Source of the DNA: Streptomyces tauricus
GTDB taxonomy: Bacteria; Actinomycetota; Actinomycetes; Streptomycetales; Streptomycetaceae
DNA: 64,000 bases
Direction: 5' to 3'
Assembly: GCF_014650955.1 (NCBI RefSeq)
Contig: NZ_BMVY01000001.1
Location: 62,001-126,000, forward strand
Numbering within the stretch: position 1 is the stretch's first letter; the number at the start of each line of letters is the position of its first letter. Both the position numbers and the translations under genes were made by a program. The notes beneath the pieces were generated by a model. The model made no database searches and was not told where the DNA came from. It worked only from the letters and a program-made list of their open reading frames with translations. Of the stretch, positions 27,243 to 36,827 are shown in pieces.

Positions 27243-29822
27243 TTGCCCGCACCGCACGACCTGCCTCGCCCGTCCCGCCGCCGGATCCTCGCCGCCGCGT
27301 CCGCGGCGGCCGCCGCCTCATTTGCCCCGCTCGCCCCGCAGGAAGCCGTGGCCGCGACGGCCGGAGCGCGGGGGGCCGCCGCCAGGGCGGCCGGACCGCG
27401 GTCGGCCCTCACCGCTTTCCCCCTTGCCGACGTCCGGCTGCTGGAGAGCCCCTTCCTCGCCAACATGCGGCGCACCTGCGCGTATCTGCTCTTCGTCGAC
27501 CCCGACAGGCTGCTGCACACCTTCCGGCTGAACGTGGGTCTGCCCTCCGCCGCCGAACCCTGCGGTGGCTGGGAGGCGCCGGGCATCCAACTGCGCGGCC
27601 ACACCACCGGGCACCTGCTCAGCGCGCTGGCCCAGGCGTACGCCCACACCGGCGACGACGCCTACGCGGCCAAGGCCCGTTCCATGGTGTCCGTCCTGGC
27701 CGAGTGCCAGCGGGCCGCCCCGGCGGCCGGATACCACCCGGGATACCTGTCCGCGTTCCCCGAGTCCGTCTTCGACCAGCTGGAGGCCGGCGGGAAGCCC
27801 TGGGCCCCCTACTACACCCTCCACAAGATCATGGCGGGGCTGCTCGACAGCTACGAACTGGGTGGCGACCAGCAGGCGGTGGCCGTGCTGCTGGACATGG
27901 CGGCCTGGGTGGACGCCCGCACGGCGCCGCTCTCCGCCGAGCGGATGCAGTCGGTGCTGAAGGTGGAGTTCGGCGGTATGAACGACGTACTGGCCCGCCT
28001 CCACCTCCTCACGGGTGACGCGGCGCACCTGCGGACCGCCCGGCGCTTCGACCACGAGGAGCTGTACGCCCCGCTGGCCGCCGGCCGGGACGAACTCGCG
28101 GGCCGCCACGCCAACACCGAGATCGCCAAGGTGGTGGGAGCGGTGCCGAGTTACGAGGCCACGGGGGAGAGGCGCTACCTCGACATCGCCGAGTACTTCT
28201 GGACGACGGTCGTACGGGACCATTCGTATGCCGTCGGGGGCAACTCCGACCAGGAGCTGTTCGGGCCGCCCGGTGAGATCGTGAGCCGGCTGTCCGAGGT
28301 GACCTGCGAGAACTGCAACAGCTACAACATGCTCAAGCTCGGCCGTCACCTGTTCCTGCACCGTCCCTCCCGCTCGGCGTACATGGACCACTACGAGTGG
28401 ACGCTCTACAACCAGATGCTCGGGGAACAGGATCCCGACTCCGGGCACGGGTTCGTCACGTACTACACCGGACTGTGGGCCGGTTCGGAGCGGCAGCCCA
28501 AAGGCGGCCTCGGTGCGGCGCCCGGCAGTTACAGCGGGGACTACGACAACTTCTCCTGCGACCACGGCTCCGGTCTGGAGACCCACACCAAGTTCGCGGA
28601 CAGCATCTACTTCCGGACGCGTGACACGCGCGGGCCCTCCCTGTACGTCAACCTGTTCATCCCCTCCGAACTGCGCTGGCGGCACACGGGGGTGACGATA
28701 CGTCAGGAGACCGGCCACCCCACGACCGATCGCACCCGCTTCACCGTCACCGCGGGAGACGCCCGCTTCACCCTGCGGCTGCGGGTTCCCGCCTGGGTGG
28801 CGGACGGCGGCCGGGAGCCCCGTCTCGAAGTCAACGGCCGACGCTTCCCGGGCCGCCTGAAGCCGGGCACGTACGCCGCCGTGGAACGCCACTGGCGCGC
28901 CGGGGACACCGTGGAACTCGTACTGCCCCGACGGCCCGTCTGGCGGGCCGCCCCCGACAACCCGCAGGTGAAGTCTCTCTCGTACGGGCCGCTGGTCCTC
29001 GCGGGGGAGTACGGCGACACCGCGCTCGCCACCCTTCCCGCGATCCGGCCGGAGACCCTGCGTCCGGTGTCGGGCGGTGGCACGGCGTTCACCGCTCTCG
29101 CCGACGGCCGCCGCGTGTCCCTGCGCCCGTTCCACGAGGTGCACCACCAGCGCTACAACGTCTACTGGGCCGTGGCACCGCGCCCCGCACGCGAACGGGA
29201 CATCGCCCGCTACCCCTTCGACGAGGGGACCGGCACCTCGGCGGCCGACCGTACCCGCACCTTCACCGACGCGACCCTCGCGTCCGGCGCGGTGTGGGCC
29301 GAGGCCGACGGCGTGCGGTCCGTCTCCCTGGACGGGCAAGGGGCCCACATCGCGCTCCCCGCCGGACTGCCGAGCGGACTCGACGAACTGACCGTCAGTG
29401 TCCGGGTCCGCGTGGACACCCTGACCGCCTCCGCCCGTGTCTTCGACCTGGGGTACCACAAGTCCACCTATCTGTTCCTGGCGGCGACCACCGGAGCCCG
29501 GCGCGCCCGCGCCGCCCTGAAGATCGCCGGCATGGAGGCGGAGGACGTCATCGACGCGAGCGGCCCGCTCCCCGTCGGCCGATGGGTCCACGTGGCCCTC
29601 ACCCTGGGCGGCGGCACCGGTGTCCTCTACCTCGACGGTGTCGAGGCCGGACGCAACGACGCCATGGTGGCGAGCCCGCTCCTGCTCGGCGCGAGCACCC
29701 GCAACTACCTGGGCCGCTCACAGAACACCACCCACCCGTACCTGCACGGCGCGGTCCGTGACTTCCGCCTGCACAACCGGGCCCTGAGCGCGTCCGAGGC
29801 GGCGCGCCTGGCGGCCGGCTGA
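27243..29822 (+). CDS. secreted GH127-family beta-L-arabinofuranosidase-like protein with LamG domain
   Basis: The 859-residue protein has a Tat-type leader (RPSRRRILAAASAAAAASF). It then has the DUF1680/GH127 (alpha/alpha)6 domain (LLESPFLANMRRT, GWEAPGIQLRGHTTGHLLSA, YYTLHKIMAGLLD, GGNSDQELFGPPG). Active-site candidates are Glu356 and Cys358 in ENCNSYNML, and Cys439 in NFSCDHGSGLETH. Cys439 is followed by Asp440 where characterised members have a second Cys. From about residue 650 there is a LamG-like beta-sandwich (YPFDEGTGTSAADRT), a likely carbohydrate binder. GH127 enzymes release beta-L-arabinofuranose from plant glycans. TTG start after GGAAGGAG. It is the first of three secreted glycosidase genes. 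Confidence 0.85.
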   Translation: MPAPHDLPRPSRRRILAAASAAAAASFAPLAPQEAVAATAGARGAAARAAGPRSALTAFPLADVRLLESPFLANMRRTCAYLLFVDPDRLLHTFRLNVGLPSAAEPCGGWEAPGIQLRGHTTGHLLSALAQAYAHTGDDAYAAKARSMVSVLAECQRAAPAAGYHPGYLSAFPESVFDQLEAGGKPWAPYYTLHKIMAGLLDSYELGGDQQAVAVLLDMAAWVDARTAPLSAERMQSVLKVEFGGMNDVLARLHLLTGDAAHLRTARRFDHEELYAPLAAGRDELAGRHANTEIAKVVGAVPSYEATGERRYLDIAEYFWTTVVRDHSYAVGGNSDQELFGPPGEIVSRLSEVTCENCNSYNMLKLGRHLFLHRPSRSAYMDHYEWTLYNQMLGEQDPDSGHGFVTYYTGLWAGSERQPKGGLGAAPGSYSGDYDNFSCDHGSGLETHTKFADSIYFRTRDTRGPSLYVNLFIPSELRWRHTGVTIRQETGHPTTDRTRFTVTAGDARFTLRLRVPAWVADGGREPRLEVNGRRFPGRLKPGTYAAVERHWRAGDTVELVLPRRPVWRAAPDNPQVKSLSYGPLVLAGEYGDTALATLPAIRPETLRPVSGGGTAFTALADGRRVSLRPFHEVHHQRYNVYWAVAPRPARERDIARYPFDEGTGTSAADRTRTFTDATLASGAVWAEADGVRSVSLDGQGAHIALPAGLPSGLDELTVSVRVRVDTLTASARVFDLGYHKSTYLFLAATTGARRARAALKIAGMEAEDVIDASGPLPVGRWVHVALTLGGGTGVLYLDGVEAGRNDAMVASPLLLGASTRNYLGRSQNTTHPYLHGAVRDFRLHNRALSASEAARLAAG

Positions 29823-29956
29823 CCCCCTCCTTCCGGTGCTCCGCCGAGCACCGGCCTCCCTCCGCGTCACCACGTCCCGCTGTAGTACGAGCCCTTCCGC
29901 ACACCGTTCCGTCCGGCGGGCGCCCCGGTGCCCGCCGTTCACGCAGGAGTTCAACC

Positions 29957-32900
29957 ATGTCTCACGACGACCTGTCCAGACGCCGCTTCGTCGCCGCGGC
30001 CGGTGCCGCGGGCACCGTTCTCGCGGTCGGCCTGCCCGACACAGCCCTCGCCGCCGGAGAAGCGGCCAAGGGCGCCGGCGCCACGGCCGCGAGCGCCGAA
30101 CACACCTTCTCGGCCCAGCACTTCACCGACCCCCGGCGAGACAGCAGGCCGACCGTCTACTGGTACTGGAACGGGCCCGTCACCCGCGAACTCGTGGACC
30201 GGCAGATGGCCGACCTACGGGACAAGGGCATGTACGAGGTGGTGCTGTTCCCGTTCGACAACGCAGAGATGCAGCCGGTGTTCTTCACCGAGGAATGGTT
30301 CGACATCGTCGGCCACGTCCTGCGCACCGCGGAACGCACCGGCATGCGGGTGTGGCTGTTCAACGACGACCACTTCCCCAGTGGCCGCGCGGGGGAGTAC
30401 ATCGTCAAGGGCGGCACGGTCGGCTCCCGTACGTACCAGCCACGGCCCGAGCTGCGGCTGAAGGCACTCTGGCGCTCCACCACCGTCGTCGAGGGCCCCG
30501 CCACCGTCGACCTGCGCCGCAGCAGCGGGGTGGGCGTGGCCGCCGGACAACTGGTCGCCGACGCCGCCGTGCTCGACGGAGCGGCCGTACTGCGCGGCGG
30601 CGACGGGTGGACCGACTACACCGTCACCGGCAGCGCCAAGGCCGACCACACCGCGGCCGGTCTCGTCGTCCGGGCCTCCGCCGACGGACTCGACGGGTAC
30701 GCCGTCACCTTCGACCAGACCGGAGTCGTCACCGTCCTGCGTCTCGCACGCGGCACGGACCCGGTCGAACTGCTCCGCAGCACCCGCACCGACGGCTTCA
30801 ACAAGACCAAGTTCCACACGGTGGCCGTCACCGTCCGCGCGGGCACCCTGGCCGTCACCCTCGACGGCAAGGACAAGGGCACGGTCACCGACGACCGGTA
30901 CGCGACCGGCGGGGCGGGCGTACGGGCCGTCGCCGACCAGCGTTCCCTGTGGGACAGTCTCACCGTCACGGCCGCCGACGGCACCACGCTCCACACCACG
31001 ACCTTCGCCGACCCGGCCGACGCGGGGGACTTCCCCGAGCGCGCCCGCCTCGCCGCCGACGCCACGGCCGTCGCCGCCGCGGCCCGCCCCGTGGGCACCA
31101 CCGACGCCGGCGAAGTCGTCGACCTGACCGCCCGGCTCAGCGGCGCACACACCTGGCAGGTCCCGGCCGGCCGCTGGCAGCTCGACCTGTTCGGCGGCTC
31201 CCCGCTCGTCGACGACACCCAGGGCTACAGCCGCAGTTACGTCGACCTGCTCGACGACGAGCCCGTGGAACTGTTCCTCGACATCGTGCCGGGCGAGTAC
31301 CACCGCCGTTTCCGCCGCTACTTCGGCACGGTCGTCCCCGGCTTCTGGGACGACGAGCCGTTCTTCGCGTCGGCCGAGGCGCACTTCAAGCGCCTCCCCT
31401 GGTCGCCCACCCTCGACAAGGCACTGCGCGCGGTGGGCGTCGAGCCCGGTGTCGCCTACGCCGCCGCCTTCGACGACCTGGGCCGCGACGGCCGGATCGC
31501 CCGAGGCCGCTACTGGCAGGCCGTGTCCAACCGCTTCGCCCGCGCCTTCCAGAAGCAGGCCCGCTGGTACGAGCAGCGCGACGTCGCCCTCATCACCAAC
31601 CCGCTCTACGACGAGACGGCCCCCGCCAAGCGCATCCCCTCCACCGGGGACCTCCACAAGGTCAATCAGTGGGCGCACGTGCCCGGCGGCGACATCATCA
31701 CCGCGGAGTACGTGGCCGGTGAGCCCACCATGATTCCGCGCAACCCCGTGTCCGTCGCGCATCAAATGGGCCGGGAGCGGGCCCTGTTGGAGATGTTCGG
31801 CAACATGGGCTGGCAGGTCACGCCCGGCTTCGTGCACACGACCGTCGGCGCGCAGGCCGCCCGGGGCGTCAACCTGACCATCCTGCACGCCCTGTGGACC
31901 GACGAGGTCCGCGTCTACTTCCCGCCGCCGTTCGGCCCGCGCGCCCCCTGGTGGTGGGCGATGCGGCCGCTCGCCGAATGGATCGGCCGCGTGATGGAGG
32001 CCGGGCGCGGCACCTCAGGCGCCCGGACCGCCGTACTGCAGCCGCAGCGCGCCGCCGAGCAGTGGACCGGCACCGACCGTCAGGGCGAGGTCGACGGCGC
32101 GCTCGCCGACACCGCCTACGCGCTGGAGCGCGCCCAGGTCGACTTCGACCTCGTCCACGAGGGCGCCCTGACCGGCGACCCCGATCTGCTGAGCCACGCG
32201 AAGGTGCGGGGCGGCCGACTGGCCGTGGGCGCGGCCCGCTACGACCTGGTGGTGGTGCCCGTGACACCCACCCTGGACGTGGACTCCGTACGCACCCTCG
32301 CGGAATTCGCGCGCGCGGGTGGCACTGTCGTGGCCGTCGGCTCCCTCGCCGCCGAGGAGGCGGACCACAAGGACCGCTCCCTCGCCCGGGCCCTGACGGA
32401 CCTGTTCGGCGAGCGGGTCCCCGGCCGCCGGACGGTCGGCCGCGGGCACGCCGTGCGTGTCGCCGACCCGACGGGCCTGCGCGACGCGGCCCACGAGGCC
32501 GGGGTGGCCGCGGCCGTGCTGGAGACACCCCAGGACGCGGTGCGCGTCATCCGGGTCCACCGCGGCGAGGACACCGCCTTCATCGTCAACAACGAGGGTG
32601 GCGACGATGTCGAGACGTCCATGACCCTCCCGGCCACCGGCGTCCCCGAGCTGTGGGACCCCGCGACGGGCAGCACCGGCACCGCCCCCGTGCACCGGAG
32701 CGGCAGGAACGGCGTCCAACTGCCCCTGACCCTGGAGCCGTACCAGACCAGGATCTTCGTCGTACGCCACGACGCACGGGCGGTCCCGCACCTGACGGCC
32801 TCACCACTGCCCGTCCTCACGGTCGAGCGGCACGGCAAGGGCCTGCGGGCGACGGTGGAGGCCTCGGCCCCCGGCAGCCACCGGTTCACCGGCACCGACG

Positions 32901-33364
32901 GTACGCACACCTACCGGGGCACGGCCCGTACCGACGACCCGCTGGAACCGGTCACCGTGGACGGCGACTGGACCCTCACCCTGGAACGCGAAGGCTCCAC
33001 CCCGGTCACCGGCCCCCTGGGCAGCTGGGTCGAGCACGACCGTCTCTACTCCGGCAGCGGCACCTACACCAAGGACCTCGACGTCCAAGGGTCCCTGCTC
33101 GACGGGCACCGCGTCCTGCTCGACCTCGGCGACGTCCGTGACGTCGCGGCCGTCACCGTCAACGGCACCGCGCTCCCGCCGCTGCTGTGGGCGCCGTGGA
33201 CCGTCGACATCACCCGGCTGGTCAAGGCGGGCCGCAACTCCCTCGCCGTCCGTGTGGCCAACACGCTCTCCAACGAGCGCAACAAACCCCTGCCGTCCGG
33301 CCTGCTCGGACCGGTGACCCTGCGCTTCCGACGCCACCTGACCGTCGACCTCACCCGCGACTGA
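29957..33364 (+). CDS. secreted GH106-like glycoside hydrolase (probable alpha-L-rhamnosidase)
   Basis: This 1135-residue protein has a Tat leader (SRRRFVAAAGAAGTVLAVG). The catalytic barrel begins PTVYWYWNGPVTRELVDRQM, with LFNDDHFPSGRAGEYIV and later VHTTVGAQAARGVNLTILHA and WWWAMRPLAEWIGRVMEAG. Residues about 200-350 are an inserted beta-sandwich of the 3-keto-glycoside hydrolase/LamG kind (AAGLVVRASADGLDGYAVTF). The end is a galactose-binding-like domain (SGSGTYTKDLDV, VTVNGTALPPLLWAPWTVDI, RNSLAVRVANTL). The layout fits GH106 alpha-L-rhamnosidases, though I could not place both catalytic glutamates with certainty. AGGAG precedes the ATG. The gap to GH127 is 134 bases, so one transcript is likely. 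Confidence 0.77.
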   Translation: MSHDDLSRRRFVAAAGAAGTVLAVGLPDTALAAGEAAKGAGATAASAEHTFSAQHFTDPRRDSRPTVYWYWNGPVTRELVDRQMADLRDKGMYEVVLFPFDNAEMQPVFFTEEWFDIVGHVLRTAERTGMRVWLFNDDHFPSGRAGEYIVKGGTVGSRTYQPRPELRLKALWRSTTVVEGPATVDLRRSSGVGVAAGQLVADAAVLDGAAVLRGGDGWTDYTVTGSAKADHTAAGLVVRASADGLDGYAVTFDQTGVVTVLRLARGTDPVELLRSTRTDGFNKTKFHTVAVTVRAGTLAVTLDGKDKGTVTDDRYATGGAGVRAVADQRSLWDSLTVTAADGTTLHTTTFADPADAGDFPERARLAADATAVAAAARPVGTTDAGEVVDLTARLSGAHTWQVPAGRWQLDLFGGSPLVDDTQGYSRSYVDLLDDEPVELFLDIVPGEYHRRFRRYFGTVVPGFWDDEPFFASAEAHFKRLPWSPTLDKALRAVGVEPGVAYAAAFDDLGRDGRIARGRYWQAVSNRFARAFQKQARWYEQRDVALITNPLYDETAPAKRIPSTGDLHKVNQWAHVPGGDIITAEYVAGEPTMIPRNPVSVAHQMGRERALLEMFGNMGWQVTPGFVHTTVGAQAARGVNLTILHALWTDEVRVYFPPPFGPRAPWWWAMRPLAEWIGRVMEAGRGTSGARTAVLQPQRAAEQWTGTDRQGEVDGALADTAYALERAQVDFDLVHEGALTGDPDLLSHAKVRGGRLAVGAARYDLVVVPVTPTLDVDSVRTLAEFARAGGTVVAVGSLAAEEADHKDRSLARALTDLFGERVPGRRTVGRGHAVRVADPTGLRDAAHEAGVAAAVLETPQDAVRVIRVHRGEDTAFIVNNEGGDDVETSMTLPATGVPELWDPATGSTGTAPVHRSGRNGVQLPLTLEPYQTRIFVVRHDARAVPHLTASPLPVLTVERHGKGLRATVEASAPGSHRFTGTDGTHTYRGTARTDDPLEPVTVDGDWTLTLEREGSTPVTGPLGSWVEHDRLYSGSGTYTKDLDVQGSLLDGHRVLLDLGDVRDVAAVTVNGTALPPLLWAPWTVDITRLVKAGRNSLAVRVANTLSNERNKPLPSGLLGPVTLRFRRHLTVDLTRD

Positions 33365-33431
33365 CCCTTTCGGACCACCTCCCGCACGCCCCACCCGCAC
33401 GCCCCACCCGCCCGCACTTCATGGAGCCCTC

Positions 33432-36400
33432 ATGCTCAGACCCCGTCCGCGACCGCGTCGCCGCAGCGGACACCGGCGGCCCGTACCCGTACTCCTCGCC
33501 GGACTGACCGCGTTCGCGACCGTCCTGGCCGGTGCCGTCACCGCCGACGCCACCACTGCCGGCAGCAGTGCCACCATCACCCCGGACCGGCTGCGCACCC
33601 AGCACCTGAGCCAGGCCCTGGGTATCGACGACACCACGCCCGACCTCAGCTGGGAGACCGAGGCCCGCGCCACGGACACCCGTCAGGCCGCCTACCGCGT
33701 CCAGGCGGCCAGTTCGCCGGAGCTGCTGCGCCGCGGCCGGCCCGACCTCTGGGACTCGGGCAAGGTCCGCTCGACGGTGCCGGAGACCACGTACGCGGGG
33801 AAGAAGCTCGGTTCCCGTGACCGCGTGTACTGGCGGGTCATGCTCTGGTCCTCGCACGGGCCGCGCGACTCCGGCTGGAGCGACACCGCCGTCTTCGAGA
33901 CCGGCCTGACCCGGCAGTCGGACTGGAACACGGGCGCGAAAGCCGACTGGATCACGCACCCGGACTGGCGGCTCAGCGAGCGCACCGCCGAGCCCGTCGT
34001 CGTCAAGGTTCCCCGTACCACGGCCCGTTACGTACGGCTGGACGTGACGAAGCTGGGTCTGCCGCTGGAGGAGAACTTCCCCGAGCGCACCTGGCGGGTC
34101 CAGCTCGGCGAGATCGACGTACGTGACTCCGCCACCTCCACCACCGGCCTCGCCCGCGGCGCGGCGGTGACCGCCTCCGAGACCAACACCCTGCGCAAGA
34201 CCTGGGAACCGGCCCTCGCCGTCGACGGCCTGCCCAACAGCGCCCTGCAGACCGCCGCCGGATACGCGAGCGCCGCCCACACGAGTGCCGATGTCTCCGG
34301 CGCACCCGTGGTGGTCACCCTCGACCTCAAGGCGGCGAAGACCTTCGACGAGGTGGCGCTGTACCCGCGCGCCGACGTCCTCACGGCGGACGGCCGCGTC
34401 CCCAACTTCCCGGTGGACTACGCCCTTTCGAGCGGCGACAGCGCCACCGGCCCGTTCACCGCACTCGCGGACGTGGCCGGGCAGAGGCCCCCGGAGCCCT
34501 ATCTCCCGGCCGGACTGCCCCTGCTCACCGACGACTTCAAGCTGCCCGCAGGCGTGCGCGGCGCCCGTCTGTACATCGGCGGACTCGGTATCTACGACGC
34601 CACCCTCAACGGCGAACCGGTGGGCGACGCCGTCCTGGAACCCGCCAACACCGACTACGCGGAACGCGTCCAGTACGCCACCTACGACGTCACCGACCGC
34701 CTCAAGGCCGGCGCCAACACCCTCGGTGTGGCCCTCGGCAACGGCATGTCCAACGTCGTCAGCACCGCCGACCGCTACCGCAAGCTGTACGGCAACCTGA
34801 GCGACCCCAAGCTCATCGCCCGCCTTGAGGTGACCCTCGCCGACGGCAGCGTCCGTACCGTCACGAGCGGCGACGACTGGCGGACCACCCTCGGACCCAC
34901 CACGTCCTCCAACTGGTACGGCGGCGAGGACTACGACGCCCGTCGCGAGACCGCCCACTGGGACGAGCCGGGCGGCGACCGACGTGACTGGGAGCGGGCC
35001 GTCGCGGTGTCCGGCCCCGGTAGAGCGGAGAAGCCCGCCGCGCTCAGCGCGCGCGAGACCGAACCCATCAGGGCCGTCGAGACCCTCAAGGGCAAGGAGG
35101 TCGCGGGCGCCGCGAACAGCAGGGTCTTCGACCTCGGCCGCAACATCGCCGGCTGGCCGGAGATCACCGTCAGCGCCCCCGCCGGCACGGCCGTGCGCGT
35201 CTACCCGGCCGAATCCCTCAAGGACGGTCACGCCTTCCAGTCCATCAGCAACGTCGGCGCACCCCTCTGGGACAGCTACACCACCCGGGGCGCCCGCACC
35301 GAGACCTGGCACCCGCGCTTCAGCTATCACGGCTTCCGCTACCTGGAGTTGAGGGGTGTGCCCGAGGGCGCGACCGTCACCGTACGCGGCAAGGTGCTGC
35401 GCACCGACAACACCTCGGCCGGAGACTTCAGCAGCTCCGACCCGCTCGTCAACGACATCCACTCGCTGATCCGCCGGGCCGTCGAGGGCAACATGATGAG
35501 CGTCCTCACCGACTGCCCCAGCCGGGAGAAGCTGGGCTGGCTGGAGCAGAACCAGCTCGTGTTCCCGGCGCTCGCGGGCAACTACGACATGCGCTCCTAC
35601 CTGCGCAAGATCGTGCGCGACATGGCCGACGCGCAGACCACGGACGGGCTGATCCCCAGCACCGTGCCCGAGTACACCAGCCTGCCCGGCGCCTACCGCA
35701 ACGACTCCAACTGGGGCGGCGCGTTCGTCCTCGTCCCCTGGCAGCTCTACACGACCTACGGCGACCGGGACACGATGGCCGCGTACTACCCGCGGATGCG
35801 GCAGTACGCCGACTTCCTCGGAACGCAGGTCTCCGGCGGCATCCTCGACTACGGGCTCGGCGACTGGTTCACCCCGGACCGCACCTTCCCGCGCGCGGTC
35901 GCCGGCACCTACGGCTACTGGCGCGTCGTCGACGCCCTGAGCAGGACAGCCGCCGTCCTCGGGGACGAGGAGGGGGCCGCCTCGTACCGGGCGAAGGCCG
36001 ACGCGAGCGCGACCGCCCTCGCCGCCAAGTACTACGACTCCGCGACCGGCACCTTCGGCGGCGGAGGGCAGGGCGCCGAAGCCCTCGCCCTCGACATAGG
36101 CGCGTACCCGGCGGGGGAGAAGGACCGGCTGCTCGGCCACTTCACCGGCGCCGTCGAGAGCGCCGGACACCACCTGACGCTCGGCGAGATCTCCCTGCCC
36201 GCCGCGTTCCGGGTCCTGTCCACCAACGGCCGCGACGACATCGTCCACAAGATCGCCACGCAGACGACCAGCCCGAGCTACGGCTACCAGGTGCGCGCCG
36301 GCAACACCACGCTCGGCGAGTCATGGGACGGCGGCCCCGGCCAGTCGCAGAACCACTTCATGCTCGGCGCCATCGACTCCTGGTTCACCACCCGGGTCGC

Positions 36401-36722
36401 GGGCATCGGACAGACCGCCGACTCGGTCGGCTACTCCGAGCTGCTCATCGACCCGGCCGTCGAGGGCGACATGACCTCGGCGACCGGCTCGTACCGCACT
36501 CCGTACGGGGTCGCCCGGACCGGGTGGAAGCGGGACGGCGGCCGGTTCCGCCTGACCGTGGAGGTACCGGCGGGGAGCACGGCGGAGGTTCACGTTCCGC
36601 TGTTCGGCGCCGGTGGAAAGGCCCAGGCGCCCGCCGGGGCACGCCTGGTGCGTACGGACGAGGACGAGGCGGTGTACGAGATCGGGTCGGGCCGCTGGAG
36701 CTTCCGCTCGGCGGTTTCGTAA
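33432..36722 (+). CDS. secreted GH78 alpha-L-rhamnosidase with inserted discoidin-like domain
   Basis: The 1096-residue protein has a signal peptide (Arg-rich n-region, then VPVLLAGLTAFATVLAGAV). An N-terminal fibronectin-like region covers LRTQHLSQALGIDDTTPDLS. An F5/8-type (discoidin) domain is inserted at about residues 185-320 (ARYVRLDVTKLGLPLEENFP, TLDLKAAKTFDEVALYPR). Then come the Bac_rhamnosidase beta-domains (ARLYIGGLGIYDATLNGEPV) and the (alpha/alpha)6 catalytic domain with DCPSREKLGWLEQ, the GH78 general-acid region. It cleaves terminal alpha-L-rhamnose, as found in rhamnogalacturonan and plant glycosides. It is the last gene of the operon, 67 bases after the GH106-like gene, and is ended by a strong hairpin. 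Confidence 0.9.
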   Translation: MLRPRPRPRRRSGHRRPVPVLLAGLTAFATVLAGAVTADATTAGSSATITPDRLRTQHLSQALGIDDTTPDLSWETEARATDTRQAAYRVQAASSPELLRRGRPDLWDSGKVRSTVPETTYAGKKLGSRDRVYWRVMLWSSHGPRDSGWSDTAVFETGLTRQSDWNTGAKADWITHPDWRLSERTAEPVVVKVPRTTARYVRLDVTKLGLPLEENFPERTWRVQLGEIDVRDSATSTTGLARGAAVTASETNTLRKTWEPALAVDGLPNSALQTAAGYASAAHTSADVSGAPVVVTLDLKAAKTFDEVALYPRADVLTADGRVPNFPVDYALSSGDSATGPFTALADVAGQRPPEPYLPAGLPLLTDDFKLPAGVRGARLYIGGLGIYDATLNGEPVGDAVLEPANTDYAERVQYATYDVTDRLKAGANTLGVALGNGMSNVVSTADRYRKLYGNLSDPKLIARLEVTLADGSVRTVTSGDDWRTTLGPTTSSNWYGGEDYDARRETAHWDEPGGDRRDWERAVAVSGPGRAEKPAALSARETEPIRAVETLKGKEVAGAANSRVFDLGRNIAGWPEITVSAPAGTAVRVYPAESLKDGHAFQSISNVGAPLWDSYTTRGARTETWHPRFSYHGFRYLELRGVPEGATVTVRGKVLRTDNTSAGDFSSSDPLVNDIHSLIRRAVEGNMMSVLTDCPSREKLGWLEQNQLVFPALAGNYDMRSYLRKIVRDMADAQTTDGLIPSTVPEYTSLPGAYRNDSNWGGAFVLVPWQLYTTYGDRDTMAAYYPRMRQYADFLGTQVSGGILDYGLGDWFTPDRTFPRAVAGTYGYWRVVDALSRTAAVLGDEEGAASYRAKADASATALAAKYYDSATGTFGGGGQGAEALALDIGAYPAGEKDRLLGHFTGAVESAGHHLTLGEISLPAAFRVLSTNGRDDIVHKIATQTTSPSYGYQVRAGNTTLGESWDGGPGQSQNHFMLGAIDSWFTTRVAGIGQTADSVGYSELLIDPAVEGDMTSATGSYRTPYGVARTGWKRDGGRFRLTVEVPAGSTAEVHVPLFGAGGKAQAPAGARLVRTDEDEAVYEIGSGRWSFRSAVS

Positions 36723-36757
36723 CGCCGGGCGGTCTGCCGGCTGCCGTCCGACGGCAC

Positions 36758-36800
36758 GACGAACGCGCACCCAGGTCATCGGCCCGGGTGCGCGTTCGTC
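36758..36800. terminator. bidirectional hairpin terminator between GH78 and GAPDH genes
   Basis: A perfect 15-base stem (36758-36772 with 36786-36800) with a 13-base loop lies between the convergent stops at 36722 and 36828. It can serve both transcripts. Confidence 0.85.
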
Positions 36801-36827
36801 GCGTACGTTCTCGGGTGGTCGCCGCGG

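Noticed and set aside
33351..36248. 965-codon open frame on the - strand opposite the GH78 gene
   Set aside because: Low-complexity Gly/Val/Arg product, no start signals, and complete overlap with a clear glycosidase gene.
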